DNA of 64,000 bases from Quercus robur. Lineage: Eukaryota > Streptophyta > Magnoliopsida > Fagales > Fagaceae. Both the position numbers and the translations under genes were made by a program. How positions within the stretch are numbered: the first letter of the stretch is position 1; the number at the start of each line of letters is the position of its first letter. This document shows, piece by piece, positions 1 through 9,666 of this stretch. The notes below the pieces were generated by a model. The model saw nothing but the letters and a program-made list of their open reading frames with translations, was not told the DNA's origin and did no database searches. The stretch is from the NCBI RefSeq assembly GCF_932294415.1, contig NC_065543.1, forward strand, positions 42,492,277 to 42,556,276, read 5' to 3'.

Positions 1-401
1 TCTCTGTAAGGTTGAATTTATTCAACCATCTAATTGGCTTTATTCCGTGCCAAATTTGCTTGTAATTCAGCATTTAGTAACCCTGTATTTAGGTGGGATT
101 TGTTGTAAGGGTAGTGAGTGAGATAGTGTGAAGATTGCTCAAGAGTGTGCAAGAAAACAGAGTGTCGCGGCTGGGACTCGCGACTGGACTCGCGGCTTCA
201 ACCCGCCAGAAGATGCACACGTGCCAAGCATGCTGGAAGATGAACAGTCATGCTAGCTGGAGCACTACAGGACAAAACAGGACAACTGGCCATACGGTTA
301 ACTCGCGACTGGAACTCGCGACTTAGTCAAGCCGCGAGGTCAAGCCGCGAGCCACCCCTGTTTTGGAAAAACCTGACGTTTCGCATTCCACTCCTCTTCA
401 G

Positions 402-409
402 TATAAATA
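402..409 (+). promoter_or_regulatory. LTR TATA box
   Basis: TATAAATA follows the CG-rich U3 segment and precedes a leader rich in GAGAGA and CCTCTC. The same box occurs at 1068-1075 in the nested LTR and 8592-8599 in the right LTR, so it is the expected start region for element transcription. Confidence 0.7.
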
Positions 410-670
410 CCCTTTTAACCCACGATTGAAAGAGAGCTTCCAGAGAGAATTTTGAGAGAGAAACCCTAAAGAAAAACCAGATTGTTTTACCCACAATCTC
501 TACCTTAGAGTCTCATCAAAATCCCTCACTCTCTTCCTCTCCATTGCCAAATCCTTGAGAGGCCATTATACCAAACCTAGTTCTCACCATTATCATCTCT
601 GTGAGACAGTCGTTTGGAGTTCTGGGAAGCAGTTAGGAAGGAGCCAATCTTTATTGGTTGATGCTACGGT

Positions 671-1781
671 TGTAAGGTTGAATTTATTCAACCATCTAAT
701 TGGCTTTATTCCGTGCCAAATTTGCTTGTAATTCAGCATTTAGTAACCCTGTATTTAGGTGGGATTGTTGTAAGGGTAGTGAGTGAGATAGTGTGAAGAT
801 TGCTCAAGAGTGTGCAAGAAAACAGAGAGTCGCGGCTGGGACTCGCGACTGGACTCGCGGCTTCAACCCGCCAGAATCTGCACACGTGCCAAGCATGCTG
901 GAAGATGAACAGTCATGCTAGCTGGAGCACTACAGGACAAAACAGGACAACTGGCCATACGGTTAACTCGCGACTGGAACTCGCGACTTAGTCAAGCCGC
1001 GAGGTCAAGCCGCGAGCCACCCCTGTTTTGGAAAAAACCTGACGTTTCGCATTCCACTCCTCTTCAGTATAAATACCCTTTTAACCCACGATTGAAAGAG
1101 TGCTTCCAGAGAGAATTTTGAGAGAGAAACCCTAAAGAAAAACCAGATTGTTTCACCCACAATCTCTACCTTAGAGTCTCATCAAATTCCCTCACTCTCT
1201 TCCTCTCCATTGTCAAATCCTTGAGAGACATTATACCAAACCTGGTTCTCACCATTATCATCTCTGTGAGACAGACGTTTGGAGTTCTGGGAAGCAGTTA
1301 GGAAGGAGCCAATCTTTATTGGTTGATGCTACGGTGTAGTAGCGGAATCCGGAAAGCTAGAAAAGAAAAAGGTTCGGCGCAACCTCGTTGGAGCAAGAAG
1401 CTTGGAGGGCTTAGGTGCATTGGGTAGATTAGGCTTGGAGGGTCTATTGCTGTCCTTGTATCCCAACTGTATTTTCTAGTGGATTGATTACCGCTTGGAG
1501 GGCGGCGGAGAGGTTTTTCGCCGAGGTCTTCGGTTTCCTCTTCGATAACACATCGCGTGTTGTCTTTGTGTTTGCATCTTCCTTCCTCTCTATCTTTGCC
1601 TTTATATTATCTGCTGTGATTTTATTATGTTATGGCTTAGATAGTATTTAACTTATTTCACATTATAGCATATGTTAAGTTTCCGCACACTTGTTGTTTA
1701 ACATATTGCTTGTGTTGGTTAAGTTAATTTTTGGGGGTCTAAACGTTCAAAAGTGTTTTTGTACACGTTTTTGAACTTTCA
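671..1781 (+). mobile_element. Solo LTR of the same family nested in the 5' LTR
   Basis: A full LTR (TGTAAGG to ACTTTCA, 1111 bp) interrupts the outer 5' LTR. It is flanked by the perfect 5-bp direct repeat ACGGT (666-670 and 1782-1786), which occurs once at the matching point of the right LTR (near 8855). This is the signature of insertion followed by LTR-LTR recombination, not simple tandem duplication. Small differences (for example AGAATCTGCAC against AGAAGATGCAC, and ACATCGCGTG against ACATATCTGG) show that it came from a slightly different subfamily. Confidence 0.87.
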
Positions 1782-2234
1782 ACGGTATAGTAGCGGAATC
1801 CGGAAAGCTAGAAAAGAAAAAGGTTCGGCGCAACCTCGTTGGAGCAAGAAGCTTGGAGGGCTTAGGTGCATTGGGTAGATTAGGCTTGGAGGGTCTTTTG
1901 CTGTCCTTGTATCCCAACTGTATTTTCTAGTGGATTGATTACCGCTTGGAGGGCGGCGGAGAGGTTTTTCGCCGAGGTCTTCGGTTTCCTCTTCGATAAC
2001 ATATCTGGTGTTATCGCTGTGTTTGCATCTTCCTTCCTCTCTATCTCTGCCTTTACATTATCTGCTGTGGTTTATTTTGTTGTGGCTTAGATAGTTGTTT
2101 AATCAATTCCATGTTATAGCATATGTTAAGTTTCCGCACACTAGTTGTTTAACATATTGCTTGTGTTGATTAAATTGGTTTTTGGGGGTCTAAACGTTCA
2201 AAAGTGTTTTTGTACACGTTTTTGAACTTTCAAT

Positions 2235-2246
2235 TGGTATCAGAGC
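2235..2246 (+). other. Primer binding site (initiator Met-tRNA)
   Basis: TGGTATCAGAGC lies two bases inside the 5' LTR. It is the standard plant Copia primer site, complementary to the 3' end of initiator methionine tRNA. Confidence 0.9.
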
Positions 2247-2307
2247 GGGTACACATCTGTTTGGTTTCATTACCATTGTGTGATCCTTGACTCCCTTTCT
2301 TTTTGAG

Positions 2308-4278
2308 ATGGATAGGTCTCAATCCCTTAATGCACCTCCATATTTTGATGGAAGTAATTATGCATTTTGGAAGGTTCGTATGAGAGCCTTTTTATGCTCT
2401 ATTGATGAATCCGTGTGGGATGCTGTTGAGATGGGTTGGACCAAACCTGAAGCAGCCAAATCCACATGGGATAAGGCAGCACTTACTGCATCTAATGCTA
2501 ACAGTAAAGCACTAAATGCTATTTTCTGTGGTGTGTCTCCAGATGAATTTCACAGGATTTCTCACATTATTATTGCCAAAGATGCATGGGAGATTCTGGA
2601 AACAACTTATGAAGGCACGAAGAAGGTGAAAGATACCAAGTTACAAATGCTGACCACTCGGTTTGAGGAGCTCAAGATGAGTGAGGATGAGTCTTTCGAC
2701 TCGTTCTATGGGAAGTTAAATGAAGTGGTTGTCAGCAAGTTTAACTTGGGGGAGAAGATGGAGGATTCTAAGATTGTAAGGAAGATCCTTCGATCATTGC
2801 CGGAAAGCTTCCGTGCCAAAGTAACAGCCATTGAAGAGAGCAAGGATCTTGACGACATCAAGGTTCAGGAGCTGGTTGGTTCTCTACAAACCTATGAAAT
2901 GTCGCTGCCAAATCAACGGAAGGGTAAATCCATTGCTCTAAAGACTGTTAATGAGAAGGTGGAAGATCAAGGCTCTTCGGGAGAAGATATGGTGGACAAA
3001 GATGTAGCCTATCTTGTTAAAAATTTCAGAAAGTTTTTGAAATTCAAAAACAATGGAAAATTTGATGATAAGAGAAAATTCCAAAATTCTGGAAGGGAGA
3101 AGAGGGATTTCCAAAGGAAAGATGGAAAAGAATCCCAATCCACACAAGGTATCACTTGTTTTGAATGCAACGGGCATGGACACTTCAAGAAGGAATGTCC
3201 TAACTATTTGAAATCAAAAGGCAAGGTGTATGCCACGACCTTGAGTGATTCAGACTCATCCGACTCAGAATCTGAAGAAAGCTGTGATGGAGAGGGGAAC
3301 TATTCAGCTTTCATGACTATTGCTCATGTTGAGTCGTCGGATGAATTGAGTTTGCTTGTTCAAGACCTTGGAGAACATAGTGATGTTGAATCACTAGGAA
3401 TTGTTGAAGAATCTGAAGCTGAAGAAGAAGAAAGCACAGCTACTCTTCAAGAGAATTACAACTCACTTTTGGAGAAATCTGGTGAATACACAAGGGTAGC
3501 CAAGGCTGCTGTGAGAAAGATGAAGAAGGCTGAGGAGGACTACAAAAGTCTCCTAATCCGTTATAGGGAGGCCAAATGCGAGATTGAAACTCTTAATGGT
3601 GAGCTGTCCGAAGCCTACACTAAAGTGAGATTTCTTGAAAGTGAGGTTGTTCAAGCAAATGCAAAAATAGAGAGGGTCACCACCAAGAAGCTTGACGATG
3701 TTATATCTTCTCAAAAGAGCTTCTCAGACAAAACCGGACTGGGATATAGCGGAGGAAGTAGTTCAACTGGAAATGTCACCAAAGAAGTGAAGTTTGTCAA
3801 AGCCAAAGATCCAGTTGCAGCTGACCCTACTGGTGTGAAGCTCGAGGTGGAGGAGAAGAAGAATGTGGTGGACCAACGGATGCTGAATCATCGTAATCAG
3901 TATGTGGGCAGGTCCGAATCTCGTGCCAAGTCACGCCCTAGACCACAAAGAGGTCCCAGAGGAATGTATGTGTGCCATTATTGTGGACTTCAAGGGCACA
4001 CTCGACCAAATTGCCAAAAGCTGAGAGCAAAGAACAGTGCAACTCCTCAAAGGTCAGGAGGACCAAGAGTTGACAGGAGAACTTGGGCAGGGGATCAATC
4101 TAGAGAGCAACATGGAGATCCCGGAATGGTGAACGTGATGAAGATGATTGGTGCATTCACCAACTGCTTGGAAAGCTTCTCACGAAGGTTTGAAAGCCCT
4201 AACTCCCGTACCCAATCCTTTAAGGAAATCACCCCAAACGCAAGTGACGTGTGGGTGAAAAAGGGTACTCATGCATAA
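2308..4278 (+). CDS. gag: Retrotransposon Gag (UBN2 type, two zinc knuckles)
   Basis: This is an intact 656-residue capsid/nucleocapsid protein of a Copia element, which would assemble cytoplasmic particles and bind element RNA. The first in-frame ATG starts MDRSQS. An N-terminal DUF4219-like stretch (about residues 8-35, PPYFDGSNYAFW) is followed by the UBN2 gag fold (about 55-195). A basic linker leads to a CCHC knuckle at 284-297 (CFECNGHGHFKKEC). Then come an acidic serine-rich stretch and a long heptad-rich coiled coil (about 375-460). A second CCHC knuckle lies at 556-569. The stop falls just after a VWVKKG motif, where related polyproteins normally run on into protease, so pol has been lost cleanly after gag. 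No frame damage is visible, which fits recent mobility. Confidence 0.9.
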   Translation: MDRSQSLNAPPYFDGSNYAFWKVRMRAFLCSIDESVWDAVEMGWTKPEAAKSTWDKAALTASNANSKALNAIFCGVSPDEFHRISHIIIAKDAWEILETTYEGTKKVKDTKLQMLTTRFEELKMSEDESFDSFYGKLNEVVVSKFNLGEKMEDSKIVRKILRSLPESFRAKVTAIEESKDLDDIKVQELVGSLQTYEMSLPNQRKGKSIALKTVNEKVEDQGSSGEDMVDKDVAYLVKNFRKFLKFKNNGKFDDKRKFQNSGREKRDFQRKDGKESQSTQGITCFECNGHGHFKKECPNYLKSKGKVYATTLSDSDSSDSESEESCDGEGNYSAFMTIAHVESSDELSLLVQDLGEHSDVESLGIVEESEAEEEESTATLQENYNSLLEKSGEYTRVAKAAVRKMKKAEEDYKSLLIRYREAKCEIETLNGELSEAYTKVRFLESEVVQANAKIERVTTKKLDDVISSQKSFSDKTGLGYSGGSSSTGNVTKEVKFVKAKDPVAADPTGVKLEVEEKKNVVDQRMLNHRNQYVGRSESRAKSRPRPQRGPRGMYVCHYCGLQGHTRPNCQKLRAKNSATPQRSGGPRVDRRTWAGDQSREQHGDPGMVNVMKMIGAFTNCLESFSRRFESPNSRTQSFKEITPNASDVWVKKGTHA

Positions 4279-5310
4279 GCATTACAACATGTCCATGCAT
4301 TAATACTTCCTATGCTTTGAGACTATGTTTGTTTGGTATGTTTGTCGTGTTTGTTCTTGGTTGTTTGTTTATTCTTCTTGTGAATATTTCTTTATTATGT
4401 TTTATCAATCTTTTTGTTTCTTAAGTCAAAAATCCAAAAATTCACATAAAAATTTGAAAATCAAAAAGTTTGATTGACTTTGTTGAGTTTTGTCTTAAAA
4501 CTCGTTTTGCCTTGTACCTTTGTGCTAATGGCTTTGTGCATTTTCGAGCATTGCTTGTTTTCATGCACTTTTATCACTATGGGAGAAATCTTGAAATCTA
4601 TGTGATTGTTGTAAATAGATCTTCAAACTTGTCATGAATGATTAGTGAATGGTTATGTTGATCTTGAAACATGCATAGACTTGTGTCTATATCTCTTCCC
4701 ACTTTTTATTTTTTTGCTAAAAAGAGCTCACTAAATGTAAATCTCAAAATGAAAAGAGATATTGAGCTGCAAAAGCCTATCGCACATTCTAGTATTTGAC
4801 TAGGAAAAAGGGTAAGCGACCTTATATCAAAAGTGAAATTTCTTTCAAAAAGGCCAAAGGCCTGTTATTCAAAGAAAAGTGTTGTCTATCCCTCTCACAA
4901 TGAGAGATGATTGCCTCAAAAGATCAAATGTTATGGCTGAAAGTGGAGTCAAATGAAAGGCTCCTAGTTATGTTATCAAGTTGTGTGGGAAGTCATATAT
5001 TCATATTTCTATAATTGAGATTGGTCACATGATCTAGTGCTAATTGTGTATGTCTTGGTTGAATTGATCATTGAAGCTTCATATTAGACAAAGGACTATC
5101 TTATTGTTGATATCCACACACAACACACAAGTTTATGTTTGATAAATGCCATATTCATTTGTGTGATTGTACTTGATAAAATGTGTTTTTCACATGCTCA
5201 ATCTTTGTTAATTCAAGCACAAAAAGATTTTTGAGTGTTTTAGGTGTTTTTGGAAAGTGTTTTGCTGGAAAAATCTGAAAATTTCAAAAATACAGTTTTG
5301 CCCTGTTTTG
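4279..5310 (+). other. Element internal region without coding capacity
   Basis: This lies where protease, integrase and reverse transcriptase would be in an autonomous relative. It is AT-rich with stops in all frames, and I see no recognisable pol motifs. It looks like spacer inside the element, not decayed pol. Confidence 0.6.
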
Positions 5311-5317
5311 GCGGCTC

Positions 5318-5571
5318 AGTCGCGGGTGTGTCAAGTCGCGAGCCTCAGTCGCATCTTCGCTGGTCAGTTTTGGCGACTTGTTCGCGAGTGGAAGGTCCAG
5401 TCGCGAGATTCACTCAGAGATTTTCGCGGCTCAGCTCGCGACTCACTCGCGGGTAGACCTTCCAGTCGCGAAAAACACTTAGAAAAATTTTTCAAAATTT
5501 TCCTCTTGAGTGCTTTGGCGGCTTGATCTGGCGACTGTGTGGCGACTTAATCCAGTCGCGAAAATCGCGTG
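5318..5571 (+). promoter_or_regulatory. Cluster of TCGCGA-type motifs upstream of the second ORF
   Basis: About a dozen short GTCGCGA, CTCGCGA, GGCGACT and TTCGCGG motifs occur in some 250 bp of otherwise AT-rich DNA. The same motifs occupy the U3 of each LTR just before the TATA box. A pyrimidine-rich leader and a good splice donor follow (5733). Position and resemblance to U3 suggest an internal promoter or CpG control region for the second ORF; this is inference. Confidence 0.45.
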
Positions 5572-5732
5572 TTTTGCAGAAACAGGAGTAGTTTTTAAAC
5601 TTTTTCAGTTTTTCCCTCGAATTTTTGTGACTGTTCATCTTCACTCTAAACACTCTCCCTCCCAAACACTCCGTGCTCCCTTTTCCAATCTCTTGTGTTG
5701 CATTCTTACAGCCCAAAATCGTCGAGTTCCAG

Positions 5733-6322
5733 GTATGGGTTTTCTGATTTTCACTCTTTTCTACTTGATTTTGTGCTTTTACCCTTGATTTTTCGCATTT
5801 GATTGTGTTTTTGAAATGGGTTTGTGGTTCGGTCTCTGCTCTTTGTTTTTGCTTAGCTTGTGGATTCTGTTGTTATAGGTTGGGCTAATGATAGTCATTG
5901 TCCTATTGCTCTTGTGCTTAGCTAAGTATTCCTTTCATTTCAATCTGAACATTGAGCTGTTGAGATGTTATTATTGGTTCTGTTTGAGGTTGCGAGTTTT
6001 CCTTTGCAAGATGTGCATGTCTTAGATTGATAATCTGTGGGAAGACTCTGTTAGGTTCAATATATTGTTTGTTTGTCATATCATTTTTTTCTTAAATCTG
6101 CCTCAATGTCCTTCATCTGCCTTCAGGATAGCTTAACCATGTTGTTCATGTGTTTCCTATCCTAGGCTTGGTTTATCCATATGTTTGAACTAAATTGCTT
6201 GCTGTTTAAGTGTTTGAAGTTCACTTGTTTGATTGATATCTCTCTTTGTTAACTACATGGTACTGACTGGTTATGCACATATATTGTTATATGTTGTTGT
6301 GGCCTTTTCTGATTGTTCACAG
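5733..6322 (+). other. Predicted intron before the second element ORF
   Basis: The donor is CCAG|GTATGG at 5732/5733 and the acceptor is TTGTTCACAG|ATGG at 6322/6323. The interval is T-rich, as plant introns are. Splicing would place the ATG of the 358-residue ORF at the first bases of the new exon. Without splicing, an in-frame ATG at 6257 would add about 22 mostly hydrophobic residues. Confidence 0.55.
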
Positions 6323-7399
6323 ATGGCTCCTTCACCCCAGAAGAAGAAATCTACTGCTAAAAGAGCTGACAAAAGACTTAAGATGGATCCTAGATTGTTT
6401 AGGTCAGTTCATCATTTTGAGAGATACAAGGATAACTTCTTGAATGCAGGAATCATTCAAGAGAGATTTGTGGATTTGGAAGATTTAAGGCAAACTTTTA
6501 TTCCCAGTTGTTTTGAAGGAAGAGGATGGGACAAACTTTTGAGTGATTTCCCTTTGGTGTGTGAACCCCTGATTAGAGAATTTTATTCAAATGCTGTGAT
6601 AAAGGAGAATGAGTTAAATTGCTGGGTTAGAGGGAAAGAATTCATTTTGGATGCACATGTCATAGATGATGTACTAGGGCTTGAGGGTTTGGATGATGAG
6701 GAGTTTATCAATTTCAAGGATAGGAGTGTCTCTATTGAAACAGTTCAACAGAGGATAGGTGGGCAGAGAGAAGGGAAGTGTTTGAATACCACTGCCTTTC
6801 CAGTGGACATGAGGGTTCTAACCATAATCATGATGTTTAACCTTTATCCTATTAAGAAGTTGACCACAATCAATTGTGCTAGAGCAATTTTTCTGATGGA
6901 TCTCAAAGAGAAGAACTTCATAGATATAAGTTCCCACATCTTTGACATCATTGTGGATGAGACAAGAACAACATCTAGACCAAAACTGATCTTTCCCAGT
7001 CTCCTAATGAGGATATTTCGAAGGAAGGGTGTTCAAATTCCTCAAGACATCAGTCACATGTCCACACCCTCTGCAATCAACAAACTTACCTGCAAAAGGA
7101 TCAGTGTTAGGCTTCCAGGAGAAGAAGATGAAGGTGATGAAGGAGAGGAAGTCCTAATGGAGACTGATGCAGAGGCAGCAGGGCATGCATCCACCTCTAC
7201 ACCAAGGAGGAGTGGCAAGAGGTCCAGAGCTTCAACTTCTGCAGATGCACCTCCAGATGCTTTCCAGATCATTCTGGAAAGGCTTGATGGGATCAGGGCA
7301 GTCCAGACTGAGCATTCTAACAGGATGAGAGCCATGCAAGACCAGATTGATGTCTTGGCTGCTACACTTGACAGCTTCACAACTCAGCATGACCAGTGA
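6323..7399 (+). CDS. Envelope-position ORF (plant transposon-protein domain)
   Basis: This is an intact 358-residue protein of unknown function encoded between the missing pol and the 3' LTR. The start at MAPSPQKKK follows a strong splice acceptor. It opens with a lysine-rich stretch. Next comes a folded region (about 20-260) that resembles the uncharacterised 'putative plant transposon protein' domain often found in plant retroelements. Then follow an acidic run (about 265-290), a basic nuclear-signal-like patch (RRSGKRSR) and a C-terminal coiled coil (about 310-355). I see no membrane segment in this form, so a true envelope role is unsupported. Position after gag/pol and before the polypurine tracts matches the env-like ORF of Sireviruses. 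The C-terminal layout is echoed by the fragment at 61307-61675. A virion or nuclear accessory role is only a guess. Confidence 0.6.
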   Translation: MAPSPQKKKSTAKRADKRLKMDPRLFRSVHHFERYKDNFLNAGIIQERFVDLEDLRQTFIPSCFEGRGWDKLLSDFPLVCEPLIREFYSNAVIKENELNCWVRGKEFILDAHVIDDVLGLEGLDDEEFINFKDRSVSIETVQQRIGGQREGKCLNTTAFPVDMRVLTIIMMFNLYPIKKLTTINCARAIFLMDLKEKNFIDISSHIFDIIVDETRTTSRPKLIFPSLLMRIFRRKGVQIPQDISHMSTPSAINKLTCKRISVRLPGEEDEGDEGEEVLMETDAEAAGHASTSTPRRSGKRSRASTSADAPPDAFQIILERLDGIRAVQTEHSNRMRAMQDQIDVLAATLDSFTTQHDQ

Positions 7400-7429
7400 C
7401 CCTTTGGCCATTCCATGTCAAAAAGGGGG

Positions 7430-8206
7430 AGAAAGTTCATTGATAATTGAAGCAGAAAAGCAGCTCTTGAGGGGGAGTAATTTGTTGAGGGGGAGTAATT
7501 AGTGTTTTTATGGTTTTTATGGTTTTAATACACTGGGTTTTGGTGTATAACTGTTTCTAAATCTTTTCATATACTCTTGGATAAACTTTTATATATGTTT
7601 GATGATGTGATTCAGGTTTTTGTTGGTTTGTACCCATATGCTTTTGTAAGCTTTGAGGGTTTATGTTTTATGCATAGTTTGTAGGCCTTGTGGTTTGTAC
7701 CATGCTTAAGTGCAGCCTTTATGCTATGTTGAAATCAGTACTTAATCTAAATGTTCTGCATTTTGGTCTTTGTACTGTCACTCTTGTGCCCTTGTAGGAT
7801 TGTTCCTAGATGCATATGCCATGTGTGCTATGCATTGGTTGAGTGTTGAGCATACAAGTGTCTTGCCTTGTGCTTGTTAACTTGTATGTCTTTGTGTTCA
7901 TTCCAAGTGTGAATGAACACTGTGATCACTACTTTGTGGTGTTCACTTGGTTGATCAAGCCATGGTTTGTTCATTAATTCCATCTTATGCTTGATCTCTT
8001 TTTGCCTGTTTCATATGCATTTATAATTTTCTGCTTACAATGATCATGGTGTATTGTTGTGTTTCAGGAGTTTATGTTCATATGATTCAAGTGCTTCACA
8101 GCTTCTAGAATTAGGTGTGAGTGAGTTTTGATCAACTGTTCCCAACTCACATGTTAAGTCTAGAGTCTGTTTTAGGGTTTTGTCACGGAATAGCCAAAGG
8201 GGGAGA
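7430..8206 (+). other. Multiple polypurine tracts before the 3' LTR
   Basis: AAAAAGGGGGAGAAAG (about 7430-7445), two GAGGGGGAGTAATT copies (about 7469-7500) and the final AAAGGGGGAGA (8196-8206) abut or precede the 3' LTR. The last one is in the right place to prime plus-strand synthesis. Repeated tracts of this kind are a known Sirevirus feature. The DNA between them has no gene. Confidence 0.65.
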
Positions 8207-8207
8207 T

Positions 8208-9306
8208 TGTAAGGTTGAATTTATTCAACCATCTAATTGGCTTTATTCCGTGCCAAATTTGCTTGTAATTCAGCATTTAGTAACCCTGTATTTAGGTGGG
8301 ATTTGTTGTAAGGGTAGTGAGTGAGATAGTGTGAAGATTGCTCAAGATTGTGCAAGAAAACAGAGTGTCGCGGCTGGGACTCGCGACTGGACTCGCGGCT
8401 TCAACCCGCCAGAAGATGCACACGTGCCAAGCATGCTGGAAGATGAACAGTCATGCTAGCTGGAGCACTACAGGACAAAACAGGACAACTGGCCATACGG
8501 TTAACTCGCGACTGGAACTCGCGACTTAGTCAAGCCGCGAGCCACCCCTGTTTTGGAAAAACCTGACGTTTCGCATTCCACTCCTCTTCAGTATAAATAC
8601 CCTTTTAACCCACGATTGAAAGAAAGCTTCCAGAGAGAATTTTGAGAGAGAAACCCTAAAGAAAAACCAGATTGTTTTACCCACAATCTCTACCTTAGAG
8701 TCTCATCAAAATCCCTCACTCTCTTCCTCTCCATTGCCAAATCCTTGAGAGGCCATTATACCAAACCTGGTTCTCACCATTATCATCTCTGTGAGACAGT
8801 CGTTTGGAGTTCTGGGAAGCAGTTAGGAAGGAGCCAATCTTTATTGGTTGATGCTACGGTATAGTAGCGGAATCCGGAAAGCTAGAAAAGAAAAAGGTTC
8901 GGCGCAACCTCGTTGGAGCAAGAAGCTTGGAGGGCTTAGGTGCATTGGGTAGATTAGGCTTGGAGGGTCTTTTGCTGTCCTTGTATCCCAACTGTATTTT
9001 CTAGTGGATTGATTACCGCTTGGAGGGCGGCGGAGAGGTTTTTCGCCGAGGTCTTCGGTTTCCTCTTCGATAACATATCTGGTGTTATCGCTGTGTTTGC
9101 ATCTTCCTTCCTCTCTATCTCTGCCTTTACATTATCTGCTGTGGTTTATTTTGTTGTGGCTTAGATAGTTGTTTAATCAATTCCATGTTATAGCATATGT
9201 TAAGTTTCCGCACACTAGTTGTTTAACATATTGCTTGTGTTGATTAAATTGGTTTTTGGGGGTCTAAACGTTCAAAAGTGTTTTTGTACACGTTTTTGAA
9301 CTTTCA
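8208..9306 (+). repeat. 3' LTR of the pol-less element
   Basis: 1099 bp, TGTAAGG to ACTTTCA, with a TATA box at 8592-8599. It is uninterrupted and gives the reference layout that reveals the nested solo LTR in the left copy. It lacks one 13-bp GAGGTCAAGCCGC unit. Confidence 0.9.
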
Positions 9307-9666
9307 CTCTCCCTCAACCCTTCAAAAGAAGGAAGAAATATGTGTAGAAGCTCAAACTTAGCTTTAGTTCTCCTTGTATGGGTAAATTTAGTTAACAAGA
9401 TAGTTTCAGATACACAGCAAATCATAATTAATAACATAAGTGGAAGCAAAAAAAAACATTGATTAAGAATGTTAACTAACAAACCCAACTGTCAAAATAA
9501 GAACTTGACAAATCTAAATCAAAGCATATGTTGTATATTCAAGAGTTAGACTTCTTTAGATATACACCACTGTTAATTTTTTTAAAATTTTCTCCCCTCT
9601 CACCATGTGTGTTAAAATACTTAGTATTCTAAAAAAAAAAAAAAAAAAACTCAAAGGAAATTAAAG

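Larger units (their letters stand above)
5..2232 (+). repeat. 5' LTR, split by a nested solo LTR
   Basis: This LTR consists of 5-670 plus 1787-2232. Removing the insert and one copy of ACGGT leaves about 1112 bp, against 1099 bp for the right LTR; the 13-bp difference is one extra GAGGTCAAGCCGC unit present here. A TATAAATA box at 402-409 marks the U3 promoter. Upstream of it is a cluster of TCGCGA/CCGCGA motifs (about 165-350). Confidence 0.85.
5..9306 (+). mobile_element. Complete pol-less Sirevirus-like (Copia) LTR retrotransposon
   Basis: The element is bounded by LTRs that start TGTAAGG and end ACTTTCA. A primer site matching initiator Met-tRNA lies just inside the left LTR and a polypurine tract just inside the right one. 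The host sequence after the right LTR reads CTCTC, and the window begins with TCTC directly before the left LTR, so the 5-bp target duplication is CTCTC with its first base cut off by the window edge. The paralogous flank near 19575-19600 gives the unoccupied site. Inside are a gag ORF and a spliced second ORF in the envelope-like position. No protease, integrase or reverse transcriptase coding is seen, so it must depend on a partner element. LTRs differ at only a few sites apart from a 13-bp indel, so insertion is recent. Sirevirus placement is inferred from the two-knuckle gag, repeated polypurine tracts, CG-rich palindromes in the LTR and the extra 3' ORF. Confidence 0.88.

Noticed and set aside
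135..326. 63-residue ORF repeated in each LTR copy
   Set aside because: It lies in the U3 upstream of the TATA box, has no domain, and its repetition only reflects LTR duplication.
5..2232. Tandem duplication of LTR halves
   Set aside because: The ACGGT target duplication and exact TG/CA ends fit a nested solo LTR better.
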